A stretch of DNA of 64,000 bases from Sphingopyxis panaciterrulae (GTDB lineage: Bacteria; Pseudomonadota; Alphaproteobacteria; Sphingomonadales; Sphingomonadaceae). Position 1 is the stretch's first letter; the number at the start of each line of letters is the position of its first letter. The notes under the pieces are model-generated. The model ran no database searches. It had not been told where the DNA came from and worked only from the letters and a program-made list of their open reading frames with translations. This document shows positions 17,753-26,364 of the stretch, in pieces. The stretch is taken from the NCBI RefSeq assembly GCF_014199295.1, contig NZ_JACIJH010000007.1:124001-188000 (forward strand). The letters are read 5' to 3'. Position numbers and translations under genes: made by a program.

Positions 17753-18672
17753 TTGACCCTCGCGCGGGGGTCGAGCCAGCCATAGGCGATGTCGACCAGC
17801 AGGTTGAGAAGGATGAGGACGGTTGCGTAGAGAATGACGATTCCCATCACGAGGCCATAGTCGCGATTGATCGCGCCCTGCACGAAGAAGCGGCCGATGC
17901 CGGGCAGCGAGAAGATCTGCTCCACGATGACCGACCCGGTGACGACGTTGGCGGCGACCGGCCCCAGATAGCTCATGACGGGCAGGAAGGCGGAGCGCAT
18001 GACATGGCGCCACAGGACGCGCCGTTCGGGCATGCCTTTGGCTCGCGCGGTGCGCACATAGTCGGCCGACAGGGTTTCGAGCATCGAACTGCGCGTGATG
18101 CGGGCGATCGCGGCGATCTGGGGCAGGGCGAGGGCGACGACGGGAAGCAGCCAGTAACGCAGCGACCCGTCGCCCCAGCCCGCCACGGGCAAGAGCTGCA
18201 GGGTGATGCCGAACAACAGGGTCAGGATGGGCGCGACCACGAAATTGGGGACCGCGATACCCACCGACGCCAGCATCATGATCGCCCCGTCGAGGACGCC
18301 GTTGCGGTTGCGCGCGGCGATAACGCCGGCGAGCAGCCCGATAATGGTGGCCAGCAGCATCGCGGTCAGGCCGAGCTTCAGCGTCACCGGCAGACCGTCG
18401 GCGATCAACTCGCCCACCGAACGGTCGGGATAGGTGGTGGACGGCCCGAAATCGAAGTGCGTGAGCCCGTCCAGGAACCGCAGATACTGGGTGCCGATCG
18501 GCTGATCGAGTCCATAGCTCGCCTCCAGATTGGCACGAACCAGTGGATCGAGATCGACTTCCGCATCGAACGGCCCGCCCGGCGCCGCGCGCATCAGGAA
18601 GAAGGAGGCGGTGACGATGATGAGCAGCGTCGGGATGCCGATCGACAGACGCTTGAGGATATAGCCGCCCAC
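17749..18672 (-). CDS. Opp/Dpp-type ABC importer permease (B-type subunit)
   Basis: This 307-residue permease begins MGGYILKRLSIGIPTLLIIV, the standard DppB/OppB start. It carries the LGLDQPIGTQYLRFL-like periplasmic segment and the conserved EAA loop (YVRTARAKGMPERRVLWRHVMRSA). It is the first gene of the permease/ATPase operon, read leftward from a 340-base divergent promoter region shared with a methyltransferase. Confidence 0.94.
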   Translation of the reverse strand: MGGYILKRLSIGIPTLLIIVTASFFLMRAAPGGPFDAEVDLDPLVRANLEASYGLDQPIGTQYLRFLDGLTHFDFGPSTTYPDRSVGELIADGLPVTLKLGLTAMLLATIIGLLAGVIAARNRNGVLDGAIMMLASVGIAVPNFVVAPILTLLFGITLQLLPVAGWGDGSLRYWLLPVVALALPQIAAIARITRSSMLETLSADYVRTARAKGMPERRVLWRHVMRSAFLPVMSYLGPVAANVVTGSVIVEQIFSLPGIGRFFVQGAINRDYGLVMGIVILYATVLILLNLLVDIAYGWLDPRARVK

Positions 18673-18858
18673 CGCCTTTACTCCGCAGCGGTAAGGTGCG
18701 GAGGTCGGCCCGCGCAGGGCACATCGCGGCGATGCGTGACGATGCTCATCGCAGGGGGCGTCCTGAAGGGGTCGAGCGGGCGGATGGGGCGTCCGGAACC
18801 GGCATATTGGGGGTCACGCGACATTTCCCTTTCCATCGCGACAAGCTTGTGTCACAAA

Positions 18859-18884
18859 CATAATGACATGACAACATGATAATC
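18859..18884. promoter_or_regulatory. Cluster operator, copy 4
   Basis: The element reads CATAATGACATGACA followed by ACATGATAATC, placing the shared heptamer next to GACATGA as in the copy at 25164. It is the only AT-rich block in this divergent region and could serve both directions. Confidence 0.5.
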
Positions 18885-18909
18885 AAGACTGCTTCGGAGG
18901 AAAGGGGAA

Positions 18910-18999
18910 ATGCCCCTCGAAGCGGGCCGGACGGCCGGCGATGCCGGCTTTTCGCGCTCGCGTCCGGGCCTGTCGCATCGGATATGCAGCTTTACGTGA
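18910..18999 (+). CDS. Possible 29-residue leader peptide
   Basis: An ATG follows GGAGGAAAGGGGAA, one of the strongest ribosome-binding sequences in the cluster. The frame encodes MPLEAGRTAGDAGFSRSRPG and nine more residues, then stops 13 bases before the methyltransferase start. It lies just downstream of the operator. It could be a translated leader or a chance frame; there is no homology evidence. Confidence 0.3.
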   Translation: MPLEAGRTAGDAGFSRSRPGLSHRICSFT

Positions 19000-19012
19000 G
19001 TGAGAGGAAGCC

Positions 19013-20134
19013 ATGATCGACCAATCCCGTCATGAAATGCTGGCGAAGCCGCTGCCGGACGAAGAGGCGCGGCAGCGGTTCGTCCTGTCGCTGAAGCGCC
19101 ATATCGGCGGTCCGATGCGCGAAGCCACGCCGGTCGTCTGGGCGCGCGAGGCGGAGCCCGCCTTCTCCGCGCGGGTGCGGCGTGCGCCGGCGACGCGCGA
19201 GGAAGCCGAGGCGGCACTCGACGCGACGCGATTCCATCGTTTCGCCAAGGCGCTGAACCGCACCGGCCAGGAAATGATGTGGCAGGCGATCGGCGAGACG
19301 ATCTATCGCGAGGAAAGCCGGATACGCGCGGCGGCGGCCCGCCTGTCGTCGCAGAAGGGGGCCGGGGGCACGCTGGAACTCGACTCCGATCTGGCCGTCG
19401 ACCCCATCTACAGGCATTGCTTCATCCACCTTCAGCCCGAGGGCTATCTGCCGCCCGACCCCGATGGCGACAGCGTCGTCGCGGGTGCCTTCTACGAAAG
19501 CGGGGGCCGGCTCTATTCGATGGGGCGCGGCATTACGGCAGGCGATTCAAAGGCGTTGGCGGCGATTGCCTGGCTCCGTGCCTACCGTCCCGGCTGGGAA
19601 CCCCGCAACATCCTGGACATGGGGTGCGCGGCGGGCGGCGCGTCGACCGTATATCCCGCGCATTTCCCGAATGCCGAGGTGCACGCGGTCGATCTCGGCG
19701 CGTCGATGCTGCGCTATGCCCATGCGCGCGCCGAATCGATCGGGGTGCCGGTGCATTTCCACCAGCGGGATGCCGGCAGGGCCGGCTTCGCCGACGGAAG
19801 TTTCGATCTGATCGTCAGCCACAATCTGTTTCACGAAATCTCCGATGCGAAGCGCCGCGAGGTCGCCGCCGAGACGCTTCGCCTGCTCGCGCCGGGGGGG
19901 CTTGCGATCCACCAGGACGTCGACCTGCTGTTCCGGGGCAAGGCGCTGTGGGAGGAGGCGGAGTGCGCCTATGATTTCTATCACAACAACGAGCCCTTCT
20001 GGCTGACCTATGTCGCATGCGATTTCGCGTCCGAGTTGCGCGATGCCGGATTCGACGCCGCTTCGGTGAGCGAGCATAAGGTACCGAAAACCGCGGGTCC
20101 CGGCTTCTGGCACGCCTTCGTCGCCGAGAAATAG
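19013..20134 (+). CDS. Class I SAM-dependent methyltransferase with N-terminal helical domain (copy 1)
   Basis: This 373-residue protein has a roughly 190-residue helical N-terminal domain with no recognised family. A Rossmann methyltransferase domain follows: ILDMGCAAGG (motif I), VHAVDLGASML (motif II) and SFDLIVSHNLFHE (motif IV). A NNEPFW motif in the C-terminal part is shared with the paralogue at 25231. GAGAGG lies just upstream of the ATG. The methyl acceptor is unknown; membership in the operator-controlled cluster suggests the pathway substrate or an intermediate. Confidence 0.88.
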   Translation: MIDQSRHEMLAKPLPDEEARQRFVLSLKRHIGGPMREATPVVWAREAEPAFSARVRRAPATREEAEAALDATRFHRFAKALNRTGQEMMWQAIGETIYREESRIRAAAARLSSQKGAGGTLELDSDLAVDPIYRHCFIHLQPEGYLPPDPDGDSVVAGAFYESGGRLYSMGRGITAGDSKALAAIAWLRAYRPGWEPRNILDMGCAAGGASTVYPAHFPNAEVHAVDLGASMLRYAHARAESIGVPVHFHQRDAGRAGFADGSFDLIVSHNLFHEISDAKRREVAAETLRLLAPGGLAIHQDVDLLFRGKALWEEAECAYDFYHNNEPFWLTYVACDFASELRDAGFDAASVSEHKVPKTAGPGFWHAFVAEK

Positions 20135-20200
20135 CCGCCGGGTCGGCGGTCGTCCTCGATCCTGTGTAGACGATTGGTTGAATTTTGCCCTTAACATCGT

Positions 20201-20225
20201 AATGTCATCATGATAATATGACATT
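20201..20225. promoter_or_regulatory. Cluster operator, copy 5
   Basis: Perfect 8-base half-sites AATGTCAT and ATGACATT are inverted around a 9-base spacer, ending 31 bases before the flavoprotein start. The half-sites match those of the palindrome at 24089-24109, with wider spacing. Confidence 0.6.
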
Positions 20226-20256
20226 TCATGTATCGAGGGCGAAAGGATCCATATTG

Positions 20257-21447
20257 ATGCAGGCTTCCTTGCTGAAGGAAAGCGAAACCGCGCCGACGCT
20301 CGAGTCGCTGATCGCCGCTGTCGATCGGCTGGGTCCGACGCTGCGCGCGCGGGCGGCGGAAGCGGAAGGGCAGCGCCAGCTTCCCGCAGAGACGATCCGC
20401 GACCTGTTCGATGCCGGAGTCCTGCGCTTCTTCATTCCCCGGCGCTTCGGCGGCCACGAGCTGGAATGGGGCGGCCATCTCGCGCTCGGGCGCCGTCTCG
20501 CGCATCATTGCGCCTCGACCGCCTGGATCAGTTGCGTTGTCGGTTCCCATGCCACCTATGTCGGGCGCATGGACCCGCGCGCCCAGCAGGACGTATGGGG
20601 CAGCGACTCCGACATTCTGGTCGCGACCGGATCGGTGTCGCGCAACGTGTCGGTGGAGGCGGTGGAGGGCGGCTTTCGCATCAGCGGCCGCTGGAGCTTC
20701 TGCAGCGGCATCGACCACGCCGGCTGGGCGCTGCTTCGCGCCTCGCCGACGGGAGACCAGCGGCAGACCTATTTCCTGTTCCCCCGGTCCGATTTCCGCA
20801 TCGACGACGACTGGTTCGTCAGCGGCATGAGCGGCACCGGATCGAAGAGCGCGATTGTCGACAATGCTTTCGTCCCCACTTATCGCACGCTGCCGCTCGG
20901 GACACTGATGGCGCCCGAACCGCCGGGCGGGGCAGTCAATCCGGGTTATATCTACAAATATAATTTCCGTCCCTTTTCGGGCGCGAATCTGCTGGGTCCG
21001 ATCATCGGCGGCGCCGAGGCGGTGGTGGCGGCCTATCGCGACCTGCTGGAGGCGGGAACGCCGGGTCAGTCGAAGGACGATGTGCAGACGCAATTGCGCC
21101 TCGCCGAATCGGAGGCGGAGGTCGGCGCGGCCCTGTGCCTGATGGATTCGCTGGTGGCGCGGTTGCAGGATTACGGCCGCAACAATATCGACGTGCCCCA
21201 TCCGGAACGGATCGGCTTCGTCCGCGACCGAACCTTCGCCGCCCGGCTCTGTTTCAACGCGGCCGAGCGGCTGGTGACCTCGCTGGATCAGTCGGTCGTG
21301 CTCTCCGAGCATCCCATCCAGCGCTGCTTCCGCGACCTCGGCGGGATGATCCAGCAGATCGGCGTCAACTGGGACCGCAACATGACCGACGTGATCAAGG
21401 CGAGCTTCGGCCGCCAGACCAACATCCCCTTCCTCAACACCCAGTAA
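20257..21447 (+). CDS. Acyl-CoA-dehydrogenase-type flavin monooxygenase (HsaA-like group D)
   Basis: This 396-residue protein has the acyl-CoA dehydrogenase fold: an N-terminal helical domain (FFIPRRFGGHELEWGGHLALG), CASTAWISCVVGSHA, a middle beta domain with ISGRWSFCSGIDHA, and a C-terminal helical domain. The lack of the usual catalytic Glu context and the presence of a flavin reductase gene in the cluster (26830) favour an HsaA/HpaB-like two-component monooxygenase using reduced FMN or FAD. AAAGGA precedes the ATG at 20257; an upstream ATG at 20218 lies inside the operator and was rejected. The next gene is a shorter paralogue. Confidence 0.88.
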   Translation: MQASLLKESETAPTLESLIAAVDRLGPTLRARAAEAEGQRQLPAETIRDLFDAGVLRFFIPRRFGGHELEWGGHLALGRRLAHHCASTAWISCVVGSHATYVGRMDPRAQQDVWGSDSDILVATGSVSRNVSVEAVEGGFRISGRWSFCSGIDHAGWALLRASPTGDQRQTYFLFPRSDFRIDDDWFVSGMSGTGSKSAIVDNAFVPTYRTLPLGTLMAPEPPGGAVNPGYIYKYNFRPFSGANLLGPIIGGAEAVVAAYRDLLEAGTPGQSKDDVQTQLRLAESEAEVGAALCLMDSLVARLQDYGRNNIDVPHPERIGFVRDRTFAARLCFNAAERLVTSLDQSVVLSEHPIQRCFRDLGGMIQQIGVNWDRNMTDVIKASFGRQTNIPFLNTQ

Positions 21448-21458
21448 CGGGAACCCCC

Positions 21459-22487
21459 ATGGTGGACCTTATTCAAGACAAGGCAGCGCTGTCGCTGCGC
21501 ATCGACGGCATCGCAGAGGCACTGACACAGTCGGCCGGCGACGATGTGGAGTCGACGGCTTCGACACTGTCGCTGGTGCGCGATGCCGGCCTTTTCGAGC
21601 TGGACGATCCCCTCCTGGCGCTCGAGGCCACCCGCGCCGTGGGCCGCTTTTGCGCCTCGACGGCCTGGATGCTCGCCGAACATGGCGAAGCGCGGCGGCT
21701 GCTCGGCGGCTTCCCGGCGTCCGTGCGCGACGCTGTGGGGCGCGGGCTGATCGTCATCGCGCGCGGCGGCGAGGGCGCGAGCCTGTCGGGCGACGCGATC
21801 CGCGGCGTCTGGCCGTCGGTCGGCGGCCTTGTCCATGCCGACTGGCTGTTGCTGACGGGCGTTGCCGATGCATCGGGCCAGGACGGCGTTGCGCTGGTTC
21901 CTGCCGGGCCGGTTCGGGCCACCCCCTACGCCTATCTGGGCGGGCTGCGCGGCGTGGGCTGGCAGAGAGTCGAAATCGACGCCCTGTCCGTCGCGCCGGG
22001 ATGCTGGGCGCCGGCCTTTGTCTTCGCGGACCGGGGGCTGGGCGGCAACCGCCTGATCGGCAGCCTGATCGGCTGTGCAGAGGGCGGGTATCGGGACTAT
22101 GTCCGGATGACGCGATCGCGCATCACCGGCATCGGTGGCGCCTCGGTCGCCGGCTTCACGCAGGTGCAGGCTCGCCTCGCCGAGAGCGACGCCGAACTGG
22201 GCTGCGCGACCCGGCTGTTCGAGGCGCTGGTGGCTGGTCTCGATGGGGATGACGATGCGCATGCGCGCCGCGACCGCGCCTATATGGCGCATCTGGCGCT
22301 GGACGCCGTCACGCGGCTCGTGCGGCAGATGGGAGCGATGGGGCTTTCGGAGAGCAACCCGGTGCAGCGCCGCTATCGTGACCTGCGGACGCTGGCAGCC
22401 GACGCCGCCTTCGCCTGGGACGACCATATGGCGGGCTATGGCCGCGCGCTGCTCGGCATCGGAGAGACGGTCGACGCTGCGGCTTAG
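21459..22487 (+). CDS. Shortened acyl-CoA-dehydrogenase-like protein, likely partner of the preceding gene
   Basis: This 342-residue product aligns with the upstream flavoprotein (CASTAWML versus CASTAWIS; FTQVQARLAESDAELG versus VQTQLRLAESEAEVG; ESNPVQRRYRDL versus SEHPIQRCFRDL). It has a shorter N-terminal domain and lacks the GRWSFCSG flavin-loop segment, reading RGVWPSVGG instead. The gap to the upstream stop is 11 bases. It may form a heteromer in which one chain is catalytically reduced, as known for paired acyl-CoA dehydrogenases of sterol degradation. That comparison is inference. Confidence 0.82.
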   Translation: MVDLIQDKAALSLRIDGIAEALTQSAGDDVESTASTLSLVRDAGLFELDDPLLALEATRAVGRFCASTAWMLAEHGEARRLLGGFPASVRDAVGRGLIVIARGGEGASLSGDAIRGVWPSVGGLVHADWLLLTGVADASGQDGVALVPAGPVRATPYAYLGGLRGVGWQRVEIDALSVAPGCWAPAFVFADRGLGGNRLIGSLIGCAEGGYRDYVRMTRSRITGIGGASVAGFTQVQARLAESDAELGCATRLFEALVAGLDGDDDAHARRDRAYMAHLALDAVTRLVRQMGAMGLSESNPVQRRYRDLRTLAADAAFAWDDHMAGYGRALLGIGETVDAAA

Positions 22488-22622
22488 AGTCTGTCAGACA
22501 CTGGAGCAGGATCGTCTTTGACGGAAAAGCGTGTGTCCTCGCGAAGGCGGAGGCGCACGGATGATTCATAGCGCTTCAATCAAAGATGTTCGTGCTCCAG
22601 GACCGGCCGGTTTCGCGAAGGA

Positions 22623-24041
22623 TCAAGCGAGATGCTCTCCTAGCCAGCGGCCGAACGCGAGCGCCGGGGACAGCGCCATTCCTCCGACGCCGCCTTTCCC
22701 GGACAGGTTGCTGCCCAGAACCTCGCCCACCGCGTAAAGCCCGGTTATGGGCTTTTCGTCGCTGTCGAGCACATGGAACGCGGTATCGACCTTCAGCCCC
22801 GCGAAACCGCGCACGGTATAGCTGGCGATCGGCAGGGCATAGAAGGGCGGCTGCGCGATGGGCAGGGGCATGTGGCGGCGGCCCAGCCGGTCCCGACCGG
22901 TTTCGGCCGCACGGTTATAGTCGGCGACGGTCTCTTCCAGCTTCGCGGCGGCGATGCCGCAAGCGTCGGCGAGGGCGGCGATACTGTCCGCCGTGACGAT
23001 GCTGCCGTCCGGATCATAGAAGCGCGCGGCCTTTTCCCGGTCGAAATAGGTGAAGATGGTCGGGGCCACCTCGCGAATCGCCTGATCGTAGATGACGAAT
23101 CCGCAGGATTTCGGCTGTTCCATCATCAACGCGGAACGCGTGTCGGCGCTGTCGTTGTCCTCGGCGAAGAAGCGCTCGCCGTTCAGGTTGACGATGATTT
23201 CCCATGGCTGCCGGTCCTGCGGGACCAGCCCGCCCGGCGCGCGATAGCGCGGCGCGTCGGGTGCGCCGAGCGTATGATCGAGCACGCCGCCGAAATTCGG
23301 CAGGAATTTCTCGTCATGCACGATGCTGCCCCCGGCGCCGAGACCGAGTTCCAGCCCGCGTCCGGTGGCGTGATGATAGGAACCGGGCCACAGCGTTGCG
23401 CCCCGGTGGAGCCGGGCGAAGAGGTCCGGATTGGCACCATAGCCGCCCGTCGCAAGGACGATATTGCGGCCGCGAAACGACTCTCCGCCCGCCTTCAGGC
23501 CGCAGACGATGCCGTCCTCGATGATCAGGCCGTCGACATCGCTGCCCAGTTTCAACGTCACCCGGCCCGCGCGGACATGCTCGTCGAGCATCGGCTTCAG
23601 CACCTCGAGGATCGAAAGGCCTTCCTTCTTCCCCCAATAGGTGCGCGCGATGCTGTAGGCCTCATGCCCGTGGATGACGCGGGGCATATCGTCTTCCATC
23701 TCGAACCCGTGATCCATCAGCCAGTCGATCAACGGCCCCTGCAGGCGCACGGCGAGTTCGAGCATGGCGGAATCCGACGTTCCCTTGCTGATCCGCATGG
23801 CATCGTCATAATGGTCCTGCGCGGTATCGACGATGCCCCTCTGAGCCTGAAGCTTCGTTCCTGCTCCGCTGAGCTGTCCGCGGTTGATGAGAAGCGCGCC
23901 ACCCACCTGGCCGGCCTTCTCCAGAAGGCAGACCGACCGGCCGCGCCGGGCCGCGAAAATGGCGATGGTCAGGCCGGCCGGGCCGGCCCCGGCGATGACG
24001 ATATCGTACGTCGCTTGCGGAGTGGAATGGGCAGTCGTCAT
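22623..24041 (-). CDS. FAD-dependent oxidoreductase of the fumarate-reductase / ketosteroid-dehydrogenase group
   Basis: This 472-residue flavoprotein has an N-terminal dinucleotide fold (IVIAGAGPAGLTIAIFAARRG), the substrate-side region ATGGYGANPDLFARL, and the C-terminal FAD-capping motif GEVLGSNLSGKGGVGGMALS. The family reduces or desaturates C=C bonds next to carbonyls (fumarate, 3-ketosteroids, urocanate). No signal peptide or multiheme domain is present, so it is a soluble cytoplasmic type. A near-ideal cluster palindrome lies 48 bases upstream of its start. It converges on the acyl-CoA-dehydrogenase-like pair. Confidence 0.9.
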   Translation of the reverse strand: MTTAHSTPQATYDIVIAGAGPAGLTIAIFAARRGRSVCLLEKAGQVGGALLINRGQLSGAGTKLQAQRGIVDTAQDHYDDAMRISKGTSDSAMLELAVRLQGPLIDWLMDHGFEMEDDMPRVIHGHEAYSIARTYWGKKEGLSILEVLKPMLDEHVRAGRVTLKLGSDVDGLIIEDGIVCGLKAGGESFRGRNIVLATGGYGANPDLFARLHRGATLWPGSYHHATGRGLELGLGAGGSIVHDEKFLPNFGGVLDHTLGAPDAPRYRAPGGLVPQDRQPWEIIVNLNGERFFAEDNDSADTRSALMMEQPKSCGFVIYDQAIREVAPTIFTYFDREKAARFYDPDGSIVTADSIAALADACGIAAAKLEETVADYNRAAETGRDRLGRRHMPLPIAQPPFYALPIASYTVRGFAGLKVDTAFHVLDSDEKPITGLYAVGEVLGSNLSGKGGVGGMALSPALAFGRWLGEHLA

Positions 24042-24088
24042 ATTGTTCGGAATCCGTCACCAGAGAAGTCAGGTCGGTTTTGGATATC

Positions 24089-24109
24089 ATAATGTCATAA
24101 TGACATTAT
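24089..24109. promoter_or_regulatory. Cluster operator, copy 6 (best palindrome)
   Basis: This is a perfect 10-1-10 inverted repeat, ATAATGTCAT-A-ATGACATTAT, with two overlapping CATAATG heptamers. It is 48 bases before the flavoprotein start and 227 before the divergent GntR start. It is the most symmetrical copy and the best candidate to define the consensus. Confidence 0.75.
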
Positions 24110-24335
24110 ATCAAGCTGCGAGAATTTCGTTTTTGTACGATGCCGATGTACGGAATATCGCGCCCTTCGCCGCGTCCTGCGGGCGAAAAGGCAGCTATGT
24201 CGATATGCCGTCATACCATTAAGCGGTACTTGCTTATCCCCGGCCGCTTCAGCATAGTCCGGCAAAGGTCGTGTCGGCATGATGGTGTCGTCCGCACGGT
24301 AGCCCCCTTCTTCTTCAATTCGGATCGCGACGAAA

Positions 24336-25115
24336 ATGACCGTAAATTCCTCCGAAGTCGTCCGCGACTCCATCAAGGCGCTGCGATATCATCAGGTCTA
24401 TTCCATTCTGCGGGGGTGGATATTCGACGGTACCTATCCGGCGGGAGCGAAGCTGCCCCCGGAAGGCGAATTGTGCGAGCGGCTGGGCGTATCGCGCATA
24501 ACGTCGCGCAAGGCGCTGGACCTGCTGGTGAGCGAGGGGCTGGTCCGGCGCGTGCAGGGCAAGGGGACCTTCGTCGCATCCGAATTGAACGGCGCGCCGA
24601 CGGTCGGCGATATGGAACAGTTGATCCACCGCGTCGCGCGCGCCTCGTCCCGATCGAAGGTCGTCGACGTGAAGATCCGCGAAGTGATCGGCGATCCGGA
24701 CATCTGTCGCGACCTCGATATCGACGAGGGAGGCAAGGTCCGCGAGATCGGCTTCGTGCGGACGCTCGACGGCAAGCCGACCGGCTATCGGCAATCCTAT
24801 CTTCCACTGGATGTGGCGCCCGGCATCACGCCGGATGAGATTCGGCGCAAGCCCATGCTGCAGGTGTTCGAAGACCATGGCGTAAGGATTTCGGCGGCGG
24901 ACACGCTGGTCGGCGCCTGCCTCGCGGACACGCAAAAGGCCATGATCCTCGATACCACGGTCGGCGTGCCGCTGGTCCGTATCCGCCTGATCCTTCTCGA
25001 CGAGGACAAGCGGCCGATCGAGCGCAGCACCCGATATTATCTTGCCGATTATTACGAGCATCACCTGTATCTGACCCGGTCGGCCGGACTGAACGCCAGC
25101 AATCTGAGCATCTGA
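24336..25115 (+). CDS. GntR-family transcriptional regulator with UTRA ligand domain (copy 2)
   Basis: This 259-residue HutC-type regulator has a winged helix at residues 15-85 (YHQVYSILRGWIFDGTYPAG, then LGVSRITSRKALDLL and VQGKGTFVAS) and a UTRA domain ending in HHLYLTRS. It is clearly paralogous to the regulator at 10687 over its whole length. The cluster operator at 24089 lies in its divergent upstream region, so autoregulation is possible. The ligand is presumably the imported compound or a product. Confidence 0.93.
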   Translation: MTVNSSEVVRDSIKALRYHQVYSILRGWIFDGTYPAGAKLPPEGELCERLGVSRITSRKALDLLVSEGLVRRVQGKGTFVASELNGAPTVGDMEQLIHRVARASSRSKVVDVKIREVIGDPDICRDLDIDEGGKVREIGFVRTLDGKPTGYRQSYLPLDVAPGITPDEIRRKPMLQVFEDHGVRISAADTLVGACLADTQKAMILDTTVGVPLVRIRLILLDEDKRPIERSTRYYLADYYEHHLYLTRSAGLNASNLSI

Positions 25116-25163
25116 ACCGCGTGCCGTGGTGCCGGCACCGCCGGCCTCCATCTCGTCTTGTAT

Positions 25164-25183
25164 AATATCATAATGACATGATG
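25164..25183. promoter_or_regulatory. Cluster operator, copy 7
   Basis: The sequence AATATCATAATGACATGATG shares 15 bases (CATAATGACATGA plus flank) with the copy upstream of the ABC importer. It ends 47 bases before the second methyltransferase start. Confidence 0.6.
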
Positions 25184-25230
25184 ACTTAATGGTGGTAAAT
25201 GGAACGTCGAGTCCATGAGGAGAGACCGCC

Positions 25231-26364
25231 TTGTCCGAACCACGCCCGCTTCCCCATGCCATGTCCGCTCTGCCCGATGCGGCGGAACAGGCCCGACTCG
25301 ATTTCGCGGTGGCCTTCAAGCATCTGCTGGGACATCCGATCAAATCCGCCTTGCCGCATATCTATCGCGAGCGTGCGGAGCCCGCCTGGGCCGCGCAACA
25401 TGGCCGCGCGCCGGAGAATTGGCAGGAAGTCGGAGAGGCTCTGTCGGACACGTCCGCCTATCGCTGGTGGAGCGCTCTCGCCCGCGCCCAGCAGGAATAT
25501 TATGTCGATGTGACCTCCACCGTATGCGAGCGCCAACTGCCCGAGCTGATCGAGCGCTATCGCGCGATCTCCCGGGCGGCGACGTGTGGCACGCTGACCC
25601 TCGATCCCGACCTCGCGATTCCGCCCTATCAGTCCGAAGTCGACATTCACTGCGTTCCGGGGTCCTATTTCCTCGAACGCACCGAGGACGACGTGTGGGC
25701 GGGCGCGCGCTCGGATCTCGGCAGCTTCGTCTTCATGATGGGGGGCAACGGCCCCCTGTGCGACGACAAGGGCCAGACGGGCGCCGCTTTCCTGAAAGCC
25801 CGCTTCCCGGATTTCAAGGCGACACGCGTGCTCGACATGGGCTGTACCGTCGGCATGTCGACGCTTCCCTATGTCGATGCCTATCCCGAGGCCGAGGTCC
25901 ATGCGATCGACCTGTCCGCGCCGTCGCTGCGTTTTGCCCACGCTCGCGCCGAATCGCTGGGCAAGGCGGTGCATTTCCGCCAGGCCAATGCCGAGCATGC
26001 GCCTTATGGCGACGGGAGTTTCGACCTGGTGGTCAGCCATATCCTGCTGCACGAGCTTTCCTGCGGCGCGCTCGACCGCGTGCTCGCCGAATGTCACCGG
26101 CTGCTGCGCCCCGGCGGTATCATGCTGCATGTCGAGGTTCCGATCCGCCGCAAGGACCCGCTCGACCAGTTTCTGTGGAACTGGGACACGACGAACAACA
26201 ACGAACCCTTCTGGTCGACGCTGGCGGAACTCGACCTTGTCGAACCGGCGGTGCGCGCGGGCTTTCCCCGGGAATCGATCTTCGAGGCCGAAATGCCCTC
26301 GCTGTCCCGCAAGGGAGGCATCTGGCTCGGCTATGGCGCGCGGAAAGCGGGAGACGCACAATGA
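25231..26364 (+). CDS. Class I SAM-dependent methyltransferase with N-terminal helical domain (copy 2)
   Basis: This 377-residue paralogue of the 19013 gene has VLDMGCTVGMS (motif I), VHAIDLSAPSLRFAHARAES, SFDLVVSHILLHE and NNNEPFW. It keeps the same extra N-terminal helical domain (about 190 residues), which contains a variant EPAWAAQHGRAP segment matching EPAFSARVRRAP in copy 1. A TTG start is chosen because AGGAGA lies seven bases upstream; the ATG at 25261 lacks such a site. It overlaps the following small helical gene by four bases (ATGA). Confidence 0.87.
   Translation: MSEPRPLPHAMSALPDAAEQARLDFAVAFKHLLGHPIKSALPHIYRERAEPAWAAQHGRAPENWQEVGEALSDTSAYRWWSALARAQQEYYVDVTSTVCERQLPELIERYRAISRAATCGTLTLDPDLAIPPYQSEVDIHCVPGSYFLERTEDDVWAGARSDLGSFVFMMGGNGPLCDDKGQTGAAFLKARFPDFKATRVLDMGCTVGMSTLPYVDAYPEAEVHAIDLSAPSLRFAHARAESLGKAVHFRQANAEHAPYGDGSFDLVVSHILLHELSCGALDRVLAECHRLLRPGGIMLHVEVPIRRKDPLDQFLWNWDTTNNNEPFWSTLAELDLVEPAVRAGFPRESIFEAEMPSLSRKGGIWLGYGARKAGDAQ

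Larger units (their letters stand above)
18673..19012. promoter_or_regulatory. 340-base divergent control region (ABC importer / methyltransferase 1)
   Basis: This stretch holds no full gene. It contains one copy of the cluster operator (18859-18884) and, to its right, a 29-codon reading frame with a strong ribosome-binding site. Its left half is GC-rich with no recognisable element, so the importer messenger may have a leader of roughly 180 bases. Confidence 0.6.

Noticed and set aside
16898-18724. A 608-codon frame joining two permease regions
   Set aside because: Its first half is a shadow of the B-type permease in another frame; the real C-type gene starts at 17752 with an ATGA overlap.
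20218-20256. Earlier start for the flavoprotein at 20257
   Set aside because: It lies inside the operator palindrome and has no ribosome site; 20257 has AAAGGA.
23800-23815. Further CATAATG strings (also near 2641 and 58916) as regulon sites
   Set aside because: Those at 2641 and 23808 are inside coding sequence and none has the accompanying half-sites, so they look like chance matches.
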